DNA of 64,000 nt from Cylindrobasidium torrendii FP15055 ss-10 (GCA_000934385.1 KN880437.1:218183-282182), one strand, 5' to 3'. Numbered from the stretch's first letter, positions 10,180-23,481 are shown. The notes: generated by a model not told the origin, from the sequence alone. Translations and numbers: made by a program.

Positions 10180-12901
10180 TCACCTGCGATTCCGGCTCTG
10201 TTGGGTAGCCCCGCTTGGGCCAGCTGCCGCACTTCGCCGCATCTCGTCTTCATCTAAACCCGCCTCCGCTAAAATCTTTTCGACCTCCTTCAGAAGGGGT
10301 TTGTATTCCGCTGTTTTTCGTCGTTAAAAATAAGAATCAGCCGCTATGATTGTCGGACACACCATATCGTTCGGAGGCGAGAGCGAAGCCGTCTCTTCGG
10401 AGTTCCTTGCCTCGACTGTCGTTTCCTCGCTTGGTGTGTGCGACCTGTGCCCAGTGCTCACGCGACCGCGCGTAGAACATCGCGAGCGTCTCGCCTGGAA
10501 GAGGCGTGCTCACGATATCTTCGGCTGACCGCGTGTTGTCGCGCGCAACACCCATAAACTGCGTTGCCTGTGTCCGCAGGCTGCTGGGATCCTGCAAGAC
10601 ATCCGTCAGACCACGCCGCCGAGGGCCACAAATGCACATACATCCACTGCCTCCTCCGCTTCTCCTTCCACGGCTTCGTCTTCGTCGCTGCCGGTGTATC
10701 CTTGGTCTACTGGAGCCTGGTCATCCATCTCTATGTCGTCGTCCATATTATCATCTTCATCTTCATCCTCATCATCATCGTCGTCGTCGTCTTCATCTTC
10801 ACTGCTCTCGTCGTTTTCGTCAATAACGATTCCGCTTGGTTTCAAGCAGGCATATCTGTCTAGTTTGTCGAGGTCGAGTGAGTAGAAATCATCGAGGGTG
10901 TACTCGCGGGATCCACGCTCAAAGATGCCGCCGTAGATGTACAGTGTATTCTTGAGGACAGCCAGCATGGCATTATATCGCGGGATAGGGACAGTCAACG
11001 AAGGGTCATCCAGGTCGACCTCCTCAGCAATGGGTGCGGCGACATGCTGGTCAACGTTAATGCGTGCTAGGGAGTGCGAAACAACGGATACCTCATTCTC
11101 CTCGTCATCTTGATCCTCGTGCTCATCTCCCCTCCTCTGTTGTTGCTGTACTACCTTTTTCTGTTTCTTTCCCTGCTTAGCCTTCTTCGGGCGTTTCAGT
11201 ACCAGCGACACCCAGCGACCCTTGGCTGTCCAGATATACCCATTTCTGTGCTTAAGAGGTTAAACTCGCCGCTGGATGAATGAGGATAAACGCATACAGG
11301 TCGTTCCAAAAAACACTCTTCATGCTTTCCTCATTCACATCCTCGTCCGTCACACCGCCAAATTGCACCCCCATTCCGCGGTTCGCCCAAAGCGTCATGG
11401 TAGCACCGCTCCGGGCGGCTGGCGCGTACGACGTCGATGCCTGTTTCTTTTTCTCCCATTTCACTTTCAGTGGTTCAAAGTTTTTTGTGGATGCGCCTTC
11501 TGCGGGCGTCTGGATAGTCATGCTAATGTGGAACGTCAGACATGCTGCATTCAGAGAAATCAGGTTGCGCACTTGAGGAACCATGTATCGTTGAGCATCA
11601 CACCGACAGGTCTTTTGCCCTTCGCGTACTCTTTGCAGTACCCACCTGGGAACATCAGGCGTTACCTTTGCTTGTTCAAAGAGTTAACTACCATGGAGCA
11701 CAATGCCGTCTGGCGTCGAAAGGAAGGAAAATCCAGAGCGCGCGCTGTTAGTAGCGTTAGCTAGCCATCGATGAGTTACCATGAACCCTGGTTGCTCACC
11801 TCGGTCGTTGTTCATTTACTCCAAACTTGATTTCGCGCCATTTGTACGCTTGGGTGTCGAAGACCCAGAGGTCGGACAGATAACGCGCTAGAGGCGTCCA
11901 TGAGCGGGGCCTTCGAATAAGGACGATTGAAAGGCTCACTCGTGATGCCTGGGTCGCTGTGAGAGGGAAATGAATATCATGGACGTGAATGCTAGATATG
12001 GCCTACTAGAACCCGCCATAGAGGACGATATAGTGCTTCCACGACGCCATTCTTGAATAGCGTTAGTAACAATGATGAATGGGGTAGACAAGGAGGCAGA
12101 CCGATGACCAGAACGTGCTGAAGGGCGCTCCTTTGTATCCAGACGCTCCCATGTGCGGCTTGTTATGTCGAAGCACCAAAAGTCTCTGGGCGGCAATGAG
12201 ACGCCAGGCATGCTGTAGCCACAAGTAAAAGCAAACCTATAATGGTGGAAAGTGTTTTGGTGTAATGAAGAGAATTCGCCTCCGAACAGCCAAAGTTTGC
12301 CGCCAGCGGAAGGAGAGGTTGCGATAGCATGGGCAGAGCGAGGACCAGGACAGACTTTGGACACATATTTGCGCCATTCATCCTTCTCAGGGTTGTAACG
12401 GAAAACGTCATTGTACTGGAGTTTGAAGAGTGTGAGTGTGAGTGTGAAGCTGCTAGAGGGACAGCCTGGACATACAAAGTACTGAGGACGGTCAGAGTTC
12501 GTTAAAACAATGACGATGTGTTCTTACAGCTTTTTTATCATCGCTGAAAAATTCCCCTCCAATGGACCAGAGGTATTGCCCACTGGGACAGGCGGTGAGA
12601 GTTGCATTAGCCCGTCGGCTGGGAGGGCCTTCGACGAGTTCTTCGGTGACACTATGTGCGTCCTCCCATTCTTTGCGCATCTACTGGATTTAGATAGGTA
12701 GATTATGCACGGTAGAAGGTAGGGCACTACTTTCTCGAGAATGGTTTCCAGATCTTCTTCATCGTCTTCATCCTTACGTTTGCCGTTGCCTGTAGCCTTT
12801 TTTGCGACCTTCTTTTCCGTTTTTGCGGCTGCTTTTGATTTTTTGGCTGCCTTTGCCGCTGCTTTGGAGTCTGCGGCGCCCTTGCCCTTCTTTGCAGCCA
12901 T
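10180..12901 (-). CDS. KEL3: Kelch-repeat protein, KLHDC4/Kel3 family with DUF4110
   Basis: A multi-exon minus-strand gene starting at MAAKKGKGAADSKAAAK, a Lys/Ala-rich N-terminus typical of KLHDC4. Next come ETILEKMRKEWEDAH and kelch blades: YLWSIGGEFF, KLWLFGGEFSS with DFWCFDITSRTWERLD, then YLSDLWVFDTQAYKWREI, and MGVQFGGVTDED. A late blade, RYNAMLAVLKNTLYIYGGIFERG, precedes a strongly acidic Asp/Glu/Ser region (bases about 10733-10820). The C-terminal DUF4110 segment (ETLAMFYARSREHWAQ, KELRRDGFALASERY) joins over a short intron to EYKPLLKEVEKILAEAGLDE and ends at 10180. This order of kelch, acidic region and DUF4110 matches the family closely. The molecular role is poorly known. Some middle exon joins are approximate. 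Confidence 0.9.
10733..10820 (-). repeat. Acidic-codon microsatellite inside the kelch gene
   Basis: An imperfect run of ATC/GTC/TTC triplets on the plus strand, which the kelch gene reads as alternating Asp and Glu with a few Ser. A mirrored poly-Ser frame on the plus strand is a by-product. Confidence 0.75.
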
Positions 12902-13300
12902 GGATGTGAAATGTGAAACGGAGATGCTCCTTACGATCATGAATGATGGCTATTGTGGCCGGACCCCGGGTCCCAAATTGGCCATTCCACTCTCATCTCC
13001 AAATGTAGACATCGGCCTCCTCGTGGGCAATAAAGCAAGCCAGGGCCCCGCGCCAAGTGTCGCGATCGCTGAAGCTTTCCTTTGTGCGCCCGGCCCTTCA
13101 GCACTGCCCCGGACTTGAAAGACTGCCACAAAGGACGTTTGTGAAGCCGTAAGGGCATATATAAGGGCCCTCTCCTCTGATCATTTGTATCATCCTTCCT
13201 CTTTTCTTGGGTCAACCACTCACTCTCTTTTAATCTTTTATTCACCCTCTTTCGACGGCTGCGCCGTACTCATTAACTTTTCCTCACGACACCTACGACC
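12902..13300. other. Divergent promoter region
   Basis: About 400 bp between the starts of the kelch gene (minus) and the Pro/Ser-rich gene (plus). It holds one strong TATA element and a GGGCCC-containing stretch, but no gene. Confidence 0.6.
13158..13164. promoter_or_regulatory. TATA-like element TATATAA
   Basis: It sits 137 bp upstream of the ATG at 13301 and also lies in the 5' region of the divergent kelch gene, so its direction is uncertain. Confidence 0.45.
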
Positions 13301-14604
13301 ATGGCTGACTTCACGTGCGTTCCCAAGTATTAGTACCTCTGTTTGCCGATGTACTCATGTCGTTGCAAGCGCTCAAGCATACGACACAACGCCAGTCCCT
13401 CCTCTAGTCCCGTCCGGAACGATTGATAGCAGCATCATAGACTTAATGACATCCCAGTGCGTTAACAGCTAGACTTCTTGATACAATGCTCATCTCTTTT
13501 AGAGAGGCTTGGCACCACGTCGCTATATTATGCCGTGCACAATTAGGGCCAGATTGTCCACCCACCCCCGAATACAGCGGACTGGGTAATGATGAAGCCC
13601 TCTCCAGCCTGGACCCCCCGACTTTTCCATCGCCACTCCCTATCGACCATTCACCCTTTCTACCTTACCACAACGTCGCTCCGGCTCAAATCAGCAGCGC
13701 AGCCATCGCATCTAGCTCATCACTGTCCTTCCAAGTCACCACGACCCCTACGAGTTCCCCGCCTGCTCTTCCCTATCGTCTGTCCACGCCTCTCCCCAAG
13801 ACCCCGCAGTCCACCCCAGCCCCATCAGCGAGCATACAGTACACCCCGCCGTTTGTGGCGCTCAGCCCTCTTTCAGACCATTCCTACTTGCAGCCATCCA
13901 GTCCTCATACTCCCATACGGACATTGACGCGCACTGCGCTCCCCGTGGATGCATCGACAATATTCATGCCGGACACACCTCAAAAACCAGGCCCTGCCCC
14001 AAGGCAGCTCGCGAACACTCACCTTGCGTCGCCTCAGCCTCGCTCGCATTACCGAGCACATACTAGTGGGCGACATGCCACTCCATACGCGCGCCCTTCG
14101 TCTCCCAAGAGGTACGTATCTTTGAAATCTGTTCGATTGCGTGCTCACACCTATCCAGTAGTTCATTCGCGAGGCCGTCTTCTAGCAGAAGGCAGTCACC
14201 AATCCCGACGCATATTCCGAAAGCGATTCAGTTCATGCCGCAGGCCGGAACCTCTGCGAGCTACTATCCGACAAATTATACGCAGCGTGAGCATCGAGTA
14301 GGCCAGGCGGTGCCACGCCAGCCACCTCTGCATCTAATTACTTCGTCGAGTCTGCCCCGAAATCGAGCAGTATCCCGTACTGCGTCACAGGAAGCGATTG
14401 AAGGATTGCGTAACATCATGGCGGCTGGAAACTACAATGCGGTCGACATGTGGACAGTGTACAAGTCAATATTGAAGCCGTGCGTTATTATTTGTTTGCA
14501 CACCTCTAATGGGCTAATGGCTTTGAAGAAGGGACCCAGATAGTACCTTCCACCCTGTCACTGAAGAAGAATGGAGCAGGAAGAAGCAGAACTCAGGGCG
14601 TTGA
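13301..14604 (+). CDS. Pro/Ser-rich protein of unknown function
   Basis: The ATG at 13301 (context CGACC ATGG) opens a tiny first exon (MADFT) with a gtgcgt donor. A second exon reads QAYDTTPVPPLVPSGTIDSS; the long third exon begins EAWHHVAILCRAQLGPDC and is very rich in Pro, Ser and Thr. After a further intron near 14112-14158 the frame continues through ASQEAIEGLRNIMAAGNYN and VDMWTVYKSILKP. The last exon, DPDSTFHPVTEEEWSRKKQ, ends at the TGA at 14602-14604. Only the start and the last ~60 residues look ordered. I do not recognise a domain; most of the protein is probably disordered. Confidence 0.6.
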
Positions 14605-14930
14605 CTGATATTCATGACATTTATCTTTCATCTGCAGGACAGGATTCGCAGGACTTTTCACTCTCACGAGTGTTTTTTACGCACACACTGTAGCTCTAGC
14701 ATTATTGTATGGCTTGATGTATATCGCATCAATATAGCAGCCCCTCTTTTGAGCGATTGGAACTTTGCCTAAAAATCCAAACCCTGCCTACGCATAAGTC
14801 GAGTCTGAGTCGAGTGGCACTAGTATCTTGTGGCGCATGCGGGACTTCGGGCCGATGTCTCCACGTATTCCGAAGGCTGCACTCGACACGTCCCACCACT
14901 GCCATTTCCCAATCCCGCCGCCCCGACGCA
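14605..14930. other. Intergenic region before STT3
   Basis: About 325 bp, apparently 3' UTR of the orphan and the promoter of STT3. An open frame extends upstream of the chosen STT3 start but does not resemble its N-terminus. No clear promoter motif is seen. Confidence 0.5.
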
Positions 14931-17499
14931 ATGGCGACGGCGTACACACTCCCTGACATATCACCAACCGCGGTGAAGAATACCGCGTCGCTGGTTCGCA
15001 TTGTTGCTCTTGCCCTCATCTCTGGTGCTGCTATTGCGTCGCGTCTGTTTGCTGTAATCAACTTTGAGAGTATTATCCATGAGTTGTACGTGCCATCCTT
15101 CAATAGTTGCTTATTCAACTAACCACTTACCCAGCGATCCGTGGTTTAACTAGTACGTGCAGTCAACAGTTGACTTGTGCTGCGGTTCACAAATAATAGT
15201 CGTGCAACGAAAGTGCTAGCATCACAAGGGTTCTATGTACGTGGTCCTAAGCTATGCTACATCCTTTCTTGACAATCATTAGGAATTCTGGAATTGGTTT
15301 GACCCCACGGCCTGGTATCCGCTTGGCCGTGTTGTTGGAGGGACGGTATATCCTGGGCTTATGGCTACCAGCGGTGTCATCTACAATGTCCTTCACAAGC
15401 TCAATCTCCCTGTCGATATCCGCAACATTTGTGTACTTCTCGCCCCCGGATTTAGCGCTCTGACTGCTTGGGCTACCTACATGTGCGTGGCCGACGCGTG
15501 AATAGTGTTTAACACTTCGCTTACACCAACCTCATAGGTTCACCAAAGAAATGAAAGACGCGAGCGCTGGTCTTCTCGCTGCCGCATTCATTGGTATCAC
15601 CCCAGGCTACATCTCCCGTTCCGTCGCAGGTTCATACGACAACGAAGCTATTGCAATCTTCCTGCTCATGTTTACATTTTTCCTTTGGATCAAGGCCGTT
15701 AAGCTTGGAAGCGCACTCTATGGATCCCTTGCCGCTCTCTTTTACTTCTACATGGTCGCCGCCTGGGGAGGATACGCGTTCATCACAAACATGATCCCCG
15801 TCCATGCTCTTACACTCATGCTCATGGGTCGCTATAGCAGTCGACTATACGTCGCGTACTGCTCGTGGTACGCTATTGGAACACTGTCAAGCATGCAAGT
15901 GCCATTCGTTGGCTTCCAGCCAGTACGCACATCCGAGCACATGGGCGCGCTTGGGGTCTTTGGCCTCCTCCAAATCGTCGCATTCGCCCAGCTTGCGCGC
16001 GCGCATATGTCCTCAAAGCAATTCAAGGACTTGCTGTTCTACTCCGTCATCGGAATAGGCTTGATTGGAGCAGGTGGATTTGTGGGCCTCACCTACATGG
16101 GTTGGATTGCGCCATGGACAGGTCGGTTCTACTCTCTCTGGGACACAGGCTACGCGAAGAAGTACATCCCTATCATCGCCTCAGTGTCGGAGCATCAACC
16201 GACAGCATGGCCCTCATTCTTCATGGACCTTCAACTCCTCATCTTCCTCTTCCCTGCGGGTGTCATTTTGTGTTTCCGCGAGTTGAGGGATGAGCATGTC
16301 TTCGTGATCATCTACGCCCTTGTTGGCAGCTACTTCGCCGGAGTCATGGTCCGCCTCATGTTGACACTTACGCCGTGTGTTTGTGTATCTGCCGCCGTCG
16401 CATTTTCTTCCCTGCTCGACACCTATCTCGACCCAGCCAAGCCCGAAGTTCCTGTAGTAGAGGAGACGGCCCCAGCTACTGCTAGCAAGCCTGCTGCCAC
16501 AGCCACAGCCACAGGGACAAGTGCTATCGACGACGTTGTCAATGCTGCAAAGAAGAGCGGCAAGCGGGGAATTTTTGACCTCGACACTCGGCTCATTATC
16601 GTCTTCAATGCGTTCTGCATGTTGTCGTTCTTCGTCCTTCATTGTACATGGGTCACCTCGAACGCGTACTCGTCTCCCTCGGTCGTACTGGCTTCCCAAA
16701 ACCAGGATGGTAGCCAGCACATCATCGACGATTTCCGGGAAGCGTACTACTGGCTGAGGCAAAACACCCCAGAGACATCTGTCGTGATGAGCTGGTGGGA
16801 TTATGGTTACCAAATTGCTGGCATGGCCGACCGCCCCACGTTGGTCGACAACAACACCTGGAATAACAGTAAGTTAATCCATCCGCTTTACTTATCAACC
16901 GCCCTAATGCTCCTTAGCCCACATTGCGACAGTCGGGAAAGCCATGGCAAGCACAGAAGAGGTCGCGTACCCCATCCTACGCAAGCATGATGTCGAGTAT
17001 GTTCTCGTCATCTTTGGTGGCCTCATTGGCTACTCTGGCGACGATATCAACAAATTCCTGTGGATGGTTCGCATCTCCCAGGGAGTTTGGCCAGACGAAA
17101 TTCAGGAGCCCAACTACTTCACGCCCCAGGGCGAGTACAGGGTGGACGATCGCGCCTCTGCGACGATGAAGAATAGCTTGATGTACAAAATGTCGTATTA
17201 TCGGTACGTTCTCTTTCTTTAGACGCCTGCGGCTTGCTGACATTGTCCGAAGGTTCGCAGAGCTGTTTGGCGGGTCTAAGCAGGCGATGGATCGTGTGCG
17301 CAACCAGCGCCTGCCGACTGTTAGCCCGACGCTGGACTATCTGGATGAGGCGTTCACGTCGGAGAACTGGATTGTGCGCATTTACCAAGTTAAAAAGGAG
17401 GACCCATTAGGTCGTGATCTTAAGAGTGCGAACGCTTTCACCGATGGAAAGAAGAGGAAGCGGAGCAAACCTGTGTCTAGGAGAAGAGCGATTATGTAG
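14931..17499 (+). CDS. STT3: Oligosaccharyltransferase catalytic subunit STT3
   Basis: STT3 transfers the lipid-linked glycan to Asn in N-x-S/T sequons in the ER lumen. The start [13 protein letters not shown] leads into the first membrane span. Short exons then carry the first luminal loop with the conserved D-x-D-type acidic motif ([14 protein letters not shown]). After that come [17 protein letters not shown], many membrane helices, and the [10 protein letters not shown] segment. The diagnostic WWDYG motif (bases about 16793-16807) is followed by DNNTWNN and a soluble C-terminal domain with [16 protein letters not shown]. The end is strongly basic ([13 protein letters not shown]). An Ala/Thr/Pro-rich insert (bases about 16450-16530) precedes the last spans. 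At least six introns. Stop TAG at 17497-17499. Confidence 0.96.
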
Positions 17500-17784
17500 A
17501 TTTTGAATTTCAAAAAATGCGAACGTGCACTGTACTAGAGTCAAGAAAGTGATGAGCCTTCGTGGATTGGGCGCACACGGTTCAATGAACGAGCCGATAA
17601 ATTGTGCTACAAACAAACAAATGGACTCTGTTCGGCGTTTAATTTCATCTTTCATATTTGGGCATGCGGACTGCTAGGTTTAGGAGCTTTAGTTCGATCG
17701 CTGAAAGCTCCCTTGAGCTTACTCCTCGACGACGGCCATCGTGACTGCCTGGTCGCCGTAGTCTATTCTCTTACTTCGACCACG

Positions 17785-20695
17785 ATGCCAGAGTTTTCAA
17801 ATCATGTTATTGGCTTGTTCAAGCGGGCAGCGAAAGAGCAGGTCAGGACAGTTGCCGATTGACCTGGGGAGGGTGTTTATGGTATACCCAGGGAGGACTG
17901 CTAAGCGGGAAAGATCCCACAGAATTCAACCCAGAGGACCCAATTCGCCTGTGGATTGTGCAAGTTGGTACGCGCTTTGTCAACAACAAAACGGCCCATT
18001 GACCACTACGCCAGGCGTCATCATCAGCACGGCCAGTTTGCTCTCGCTCGGCCTACGAAAGCTACGACAACCCAAAGTCATTGCGGAGGTGTTGGGTGGA
18101 ATCATTCTAGGTCCGTTCCTCCTCTTCTGTGCCCTCAGATGGCTGATTACTCGCTCCACAGGCCCCACCGCCTTTGGTCGTATTCCTGGCTTCACGGAGC
18201 ACATATTCCCATCGGAATCAAGGCCATATCTCAGCTTGGTGGCAAACATTGGTCTCTGCCTTTTCCTCTTCCTCGTCGGCCTGGAAATCGAGGGCGGAGT
18301 CGTCAAACGCAATGCACGACTGTCGGCAGCAATTGGTCTCGCAGGCATGGTCATCCCATTTGGCCTCGGTGCAGGCTTGGCCGTCCCCATCTACAAACAG
18401 TTTATCGATCAAGATGTCGAGTTCACCCATTTCATGCTTTTTGCCGGCGTCGCATTTTCAATCACTGCTTTCCCTGTGCTCTGCCGCATCCTCACCGAGC
18501 TCAAGTTACTCGACACAACGGTTGGCATTGTCGTCCTATCTGCCGGCGTAGCCAACGACATCATTGGTTGGACACTGCTCGCACTTTCCGTCGCCCTGGT
18601 CAACGGAGGCGGTGGCCTTTCCGCTCTCTACATTCTGTTGGTTTGCGTTGGGTTTGCCCTCATCCTCCTCTTCCCGGGACGAATTGCCCTCCATTGGCTC
18701 GCGCGCAAGACAGGGTCGATTGAAAATGGCCCCACCATCTTTTTCATGACAATCACGATCCTTCTCCTCTTTGGGTCCGCCTTCTTCACAGATATCATCG
18801 GCGTACATGCCATCTTCGGTGCATTCCTGACGGGTTTGATTGTACCCCGCGAAGGAAATATGGCCATCCATCTCACTGAGAAATTGGAGGACATGGTGCA
18901 AATCATCTTCCTCCCATTATACTTCACTTTGTCTGGCCTCTCGACCGATCTTGGCTTGCTCAATGATGGTAATGTGCACATCATCTGACATGAAAGTCGA
19001 CACATGTTGACTTCGAAATAGGCATAACTTGGGGTTACACTATCGCTATATGCACACTTGCCTTTGTTGGCAAGTTTGGTGGATGCATGCTCGCGGCAAG
19101 GTATGCGGCCCGCTTCTCATGGCGAGAGTCCAGTGCCATTGGGTCCTTGATGAGTTGCAAAGGGTGAGAAGATCTTACCATGATATTGTCGCTGGCCGCT
19201 TATCTCTACATCCAGTCTTGTCGAACTTATCGTTCTGAACGTGGGCCTCTCAGCTGGTATTTTATCGCAGCGAGTTTTCTCCATGTTCGTGCTGGAGGCG
19301 CTGGTTCTCACCTTTGCGACAACACCCCTTGTGACCGCGTTCTATCCCGCACACCTTCGTGTTCGCGCCGCCGCTACCGGAGCTAACTTCGACAACGTGA
19401 ACGATGGGGAAAGGGAAGGCCGGCCCTCCCAGGTGAAGTCTCTCGGAGGCGATGGCCTTTCAAAGCGGCGATTCACATTCGTTCTGGACAAGCTGGAACA
19501 TGTTCCTGGTATGATGGCCATGGTTCAACTCATTCAGCCATCTGTGGTACACAACTCGGAGAAAACCAAAGGGACGCTGTTGGGTTCAGTAGAGGCTCTC
19601 AGGCTCATCGAGTTGTCGGACCGGACATCGGCTGTTATGATGTCCTCACATGCAGACGAGCTACTACACACCGACCCATTGTTGGGGATCTTCAAGATGT
19701 TTGGACAGTTAAACGATCTTATCATTAACACTGTGCTGGCCATCGTCCCCTACGATGACTTGCATCATCGGGTAGTCGACCAAGCGAGGAGTAGTGGATC
19801 AGAACTAATCGTGCTTCCCTGGCTTCCGCTCTATGCTGATGCCCATGCTGAACCAGCTCTGGAGTCAACAACACCCCGCGCGCAAATCAGCAATCCGTTT
19901 GACGCGTTCTTCAAGTCCACCAGCACCTCAGACCGGTCACCAAGCGCGATTCATGCTCAGTTTGTTCGCGGAGTCTTTGCCCATTCGGCAGCGGACGTCG
20001 CACTCTTCGTGGATCTTGCTGGCCCGGCGACGACTGCAGGAAAGCAGCACATTGTGCTACCGTTTTTTGGTGGGCCGGATGATCGGCTTGCATTGGATTT
20101 CGTGGCTCAACTGTGTGAGAACCCAAGGGTGACAGCGTCGGTGCTCAGGCTCACCAAAGAGGATGTGGATCCCGGGCTCATGAGTATGGCATCGGTTCAT
20201 CTAGGCGACGAAAAGTCTGGGGACGCCAATCAGACGGCCAACATGCTCACCGTCACGAGTGCCGCCGGGGCGCAGGATACCTACTATGGGTATTACACGA
20301 CGGAGACACGAATGCAGAGCGAGACAGCAGACAACATTGCCTGGGCAAAATATGCAAGCCCAGCGGCGACGTCGACTTATCCTACGGCAGCAGCCCGTTC
20401 CCGCATGGAGTTCAAGGAAGTAGCGAGTCCCATACCACTCAGAGCAACAATCAGTATCATCAGCGACCTACAGCAAGAAAAGGCGGTCAAGGGCAGACGA
20501 CTGCTGGTCGTCGCTGGAAGGTCAAGAAGGTTGGCTGTGGAAAATCATAAAGCCGAGCTGAAGAAACTTGCGGAAGAGTATGGTGGTGTTCCGGCGGAGG
20601 TTAGCAAGACGATTGGGTATGTCGGTACAGCCTGCGTAATGGCAAAGGCTGGGACGGGCGTCATTGTCCTACAAACCAGTTCCAAGACAGATTAA
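17785..20695 (+). CDS. KHA1: K+/H+ antiporter, KHA1 family (CPA2)
   Basis: A cation/proton exchanger of endomembranes involved in K+ and pH balance. A short first exon (MPEFSNHVIGLFKRAAKEQ) joins GLLSGKDPTEFNPEDPIRLW and then the transport domain: LRKLRQPKVIAEVLGGIILG, PTAFGRIPGFTEHIFP, LFLFLVGLEIEG, and LSAGVANDIIGWTLLAL, which has the NDI/ND-type ion-site motif. IIGVHAIFGAFLTGL and a further exon with CKGLVELIVLNVGL complete the membrane region. The last ~450 residues form a soluble domain resembling the tail of KHA1 and plant CHX proteins. The first intron has an unusual gtcagg donor. It lies 285 bp downstream of STT3 on the same strand and ends 296 bp from the convergent tryptophan synthase gene. 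Confidence 0.93.
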
Positions 20696-20991
20696 CGACC
20701 TCATGATGATACCTTTTACGACCTTCGGTTACTTCACGACATCGCCATCCTTGTATACTTATAATCATTTCTGTACAGCACAATTTCAATGGGTTCGCAT
20801 GGTATTGCTCGACTGGATGCTAGGCTCGTGAGTCGTGCCCTTTTGAGTCAGCAAACACAGCTGTGTTTTGCGATCACCGGGAACCCTCAAGAACGCATTT
20901 GGCTGGCATAATTTTGGCAAGATGTTGGAAATGCATGCCGCATAGTACACTAGTTATAATACACCTGTCATTACAGTTTACATGGCATTCA

Positions 20992-23481
20992 CTATGCCTT
21001 TCCGACGTGCCAGTCGAGCTTGTCAGCCCACTGAGGCAAGAGCTGAGAAATCTGCTCAACATCCTTGTCTCCTCTGCCTGACAAGCACTATACAATGTCT
21101 TAGTCATATCATTTGCGAAGAATACAAGAGTAACTCACGATGACCAGGTCGGAGTCTTTTGGCATTGTCTTCGCCCGTGCGAAGCCCTCCCAGATAGCAT
21201 GCGACGATTCAAGTGCTTAGAGATAGATAGTAAGTAACGAGAGGATGGTGTAAGGCCATGAAATACTCACCAGGAATGATGCCCTCACGCTGGGTCAACA
21301 TTCTGAAGCCACGAAGTGCTTCTTCGTCCGTTGCAGACACATACTCCGCCCGACCAGAGTCCTTCAACCAAGCGTGCTCAGGTCCGACACCAGGATAGTC
21401 GAGTCCAGCACTGATTGAATGTGTCTCGATGATTTGCCCAGTCTTTGACTGCAACAGGTAGGTGCGTACACCATGCAACACACCAGGGACTCCGCGTGAA
21501 AGGGTCGCGCTATGTCTGTCGGTATCTGCGCCGTCACCGCCAGCCTCCACACCGACAAGCTTGACGCTTTCGTCCTTGATAAAGTCGTAGAAAGTGCCAA
21601 TGGCGTTGGAACCGCCGCCGACACATGCAACAACGACCTCTGGCAGCTTGCCGCGGATTTCCTGCATCTGTGTTTTGATCTCCTCCGAGATGATTTTTTG
21701 GAAGTCGCGGACCATTGTCGGGAATGGGTGGGGACCGATAGCAGAGCCGACGAGGTAGTGTGTTGTGGCAAGATTGGCAACCCAGTCGCGGAACGCCTCA
21801 TTAACGGCGTCTTTGAGGGTCTTCGATCCAGATGTAACTGGGATGACCTTGCCACCGAGCATCTCAATGCGGAAAACATTCAATGCTTGTCGTCGGACGT
21901 CTTCTGCACCCATGTAGATGATGCATTCCAAGCCAAACTTGGCGCAGACAGTGGCCGTAGCCACACCGTGCTGACCAGCACCAGTCTCTGCGATGATCCG
22001 TGTCTTGCCCAACCTCTTTGCAAGCAAGATCTGGCCAATAGCATTGTTGATTTTGTGAGAGCCAGTGTGGTTCCTGTCGACCAGTTAGAAAGAAAGGCCA
22101 TGTTAAGACGAAACGAACATACAGATCCTCGCGTTTTAACCAAATATTCGCACCACCAGCGTCGCGAGTTAGGTTCTCTGCTAAGTACAGGTTTGACGGG
22201 CGGTTCATGTATCCAAAGTGGCTCCGGAATTCCTTCTGGAACTCTGGGTCCGCCATGGCAGAGGCATGCGCCTCTTCGAGCTCGAGGAGGCAGTCCACAA
22301 TGGCCTCGGGAACATACTGTCCGCCGAACTGCCCAAAGCGTGCAGGAAGTGGAACGAGGGGCTGTTTGCTGGGAACCTTCTCACGCTCTGCGACAGCCGG
22401 GGGAACATCCCTGGAAAGCGGGACTCTTGGCTTTTGTACTGTGCCCTTCAAGCTGATCTCTTTGCAGAATGCGGCAACATTAGTAGCAACTTCGGTGGGT
22501 TCGGAGTTTTTGATGACATGCACGATCCTGCTCCCAATGACGACGCCGTCTGCGCCAGAATCGGCGACAAATTCAAAGTGCCCGCGGTTGTAGACACCGA
22601 AGCCTACCGCAACTGGTATCTCAGTGAACTGCTTGACGCGGCTGATGATGTTGGGGAGAGCCACATTTATGGATTCGTCTTGAGATGAGCCAGTGGTTCC
22701 CATCTTTACCGTTCTGTGTCAGAGCGAAAGTGGGTGAGAGTGCATCTTTCTCACCTTGGATACAACGTAGATGAAGGTGTCGGCAATGCCACATAAGAAC
22801 TCTGTACGGCTGAGGGTTGTCGAGGGTGCGATGAGAGGGACATAGGAGATGCTATGCAACAACTTGAGAAGGATATCCTTGCACCGACAGAGGAATGGCG
22901 CACTTGTACTGCCTGCACTTTTCACGGAATGAGATAGCCTCCTCAGGCGGTAGGTCGACAACAATGAATCCATTGGCACCGGCATCGGCAGCATCCTTGA
23001 TCGCCTGCTCTTCTCCATGTGCGAGCAAAGGATTATAGTACCCTATCCGAGGATGAGAGAGTGATAGTAGGACCTGGCTGGCGACGCACCCATGAGAATA
23101 ACTGGGGTAGTGAGTCCCTGGCTACGCGCCTGCTTGAGCTGATCCAAGACGTCCGTGAACTCCATCTCATTCTTGAGCGCAATCTGACTTGGTGTGAGCA
23201 ATGTATCGAATGCGCTGCTGGAACGCACTGTGTTGCTTTCTTGGATTGCAGTGCCGTCCGCCATCGGGTCGGAGAACGGCATACCTATCTCTATGATATC
23301 TGTGCCGCCCTCCTGCATAGCGAGTAAAATGGGTACAGTGTCCGCGCGAGTGGGGAAACCCGCTGTAAAGAAGGTGACGAGAGCCGGCTGGCCCTAGACA
23401 GCGGGTCAGAAGGCGGACGATACGGTGTTCTGGACATACCTCTGCCTTTTTGTCCGCATACACCTTTTTGAGAGCGTCCAT
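20992..23481 (-). CDS. TRP5: Bifunctional tryptophan synthase (alpha-beta fusion)
   Basis: This enzyme makes L-tryptophan from indole-3-glycerol phosphate and serine. The alpha half starts [14 protein letters not shown], then [33 protein letters not shown] (catalytic Glu and Asp), PVILMG joined to YYNPLL, and [14 protein letters not shown], ending with IGSRIV. A linker leads to the beta half: [29 protein letters not shown] with the PLP lysine in HK (near base 22050), [18 protein letters not shown], and at the end LSGRGDKDV. The order alpha then beta on one chain is the fungal arrangement. At least six introns. The stop is at 20992-20994. Its start lies 120 bp from the divergent asparaginase start. 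Confidence 0.96.

Noticed and set aside
10694..10885. Poly-Ser frame on plus strand
   Set aside because: It is the complement of the acidic run in the kelch gene.
16214..16813. 199-residue open frame on minus strand
   Set aside because: It is antisense to STT3; its His/Arg/Glu runs mirror the STT3 Ala/Thr insert and membrane codons.
17956..18723. 255-residue frame on plus strand within the antiporter
   Set aside because: It is a shifted frame of KHA1 exons, rich in Arg/Pro/His; the KHA1 frame has all family motifs.
21512..22456. 314-residue open frame on plus strand
   Set aside because: It is antisense to the tryptophan synthase beta domain, whose motifs are unambiguous, and it shows no family pattern.
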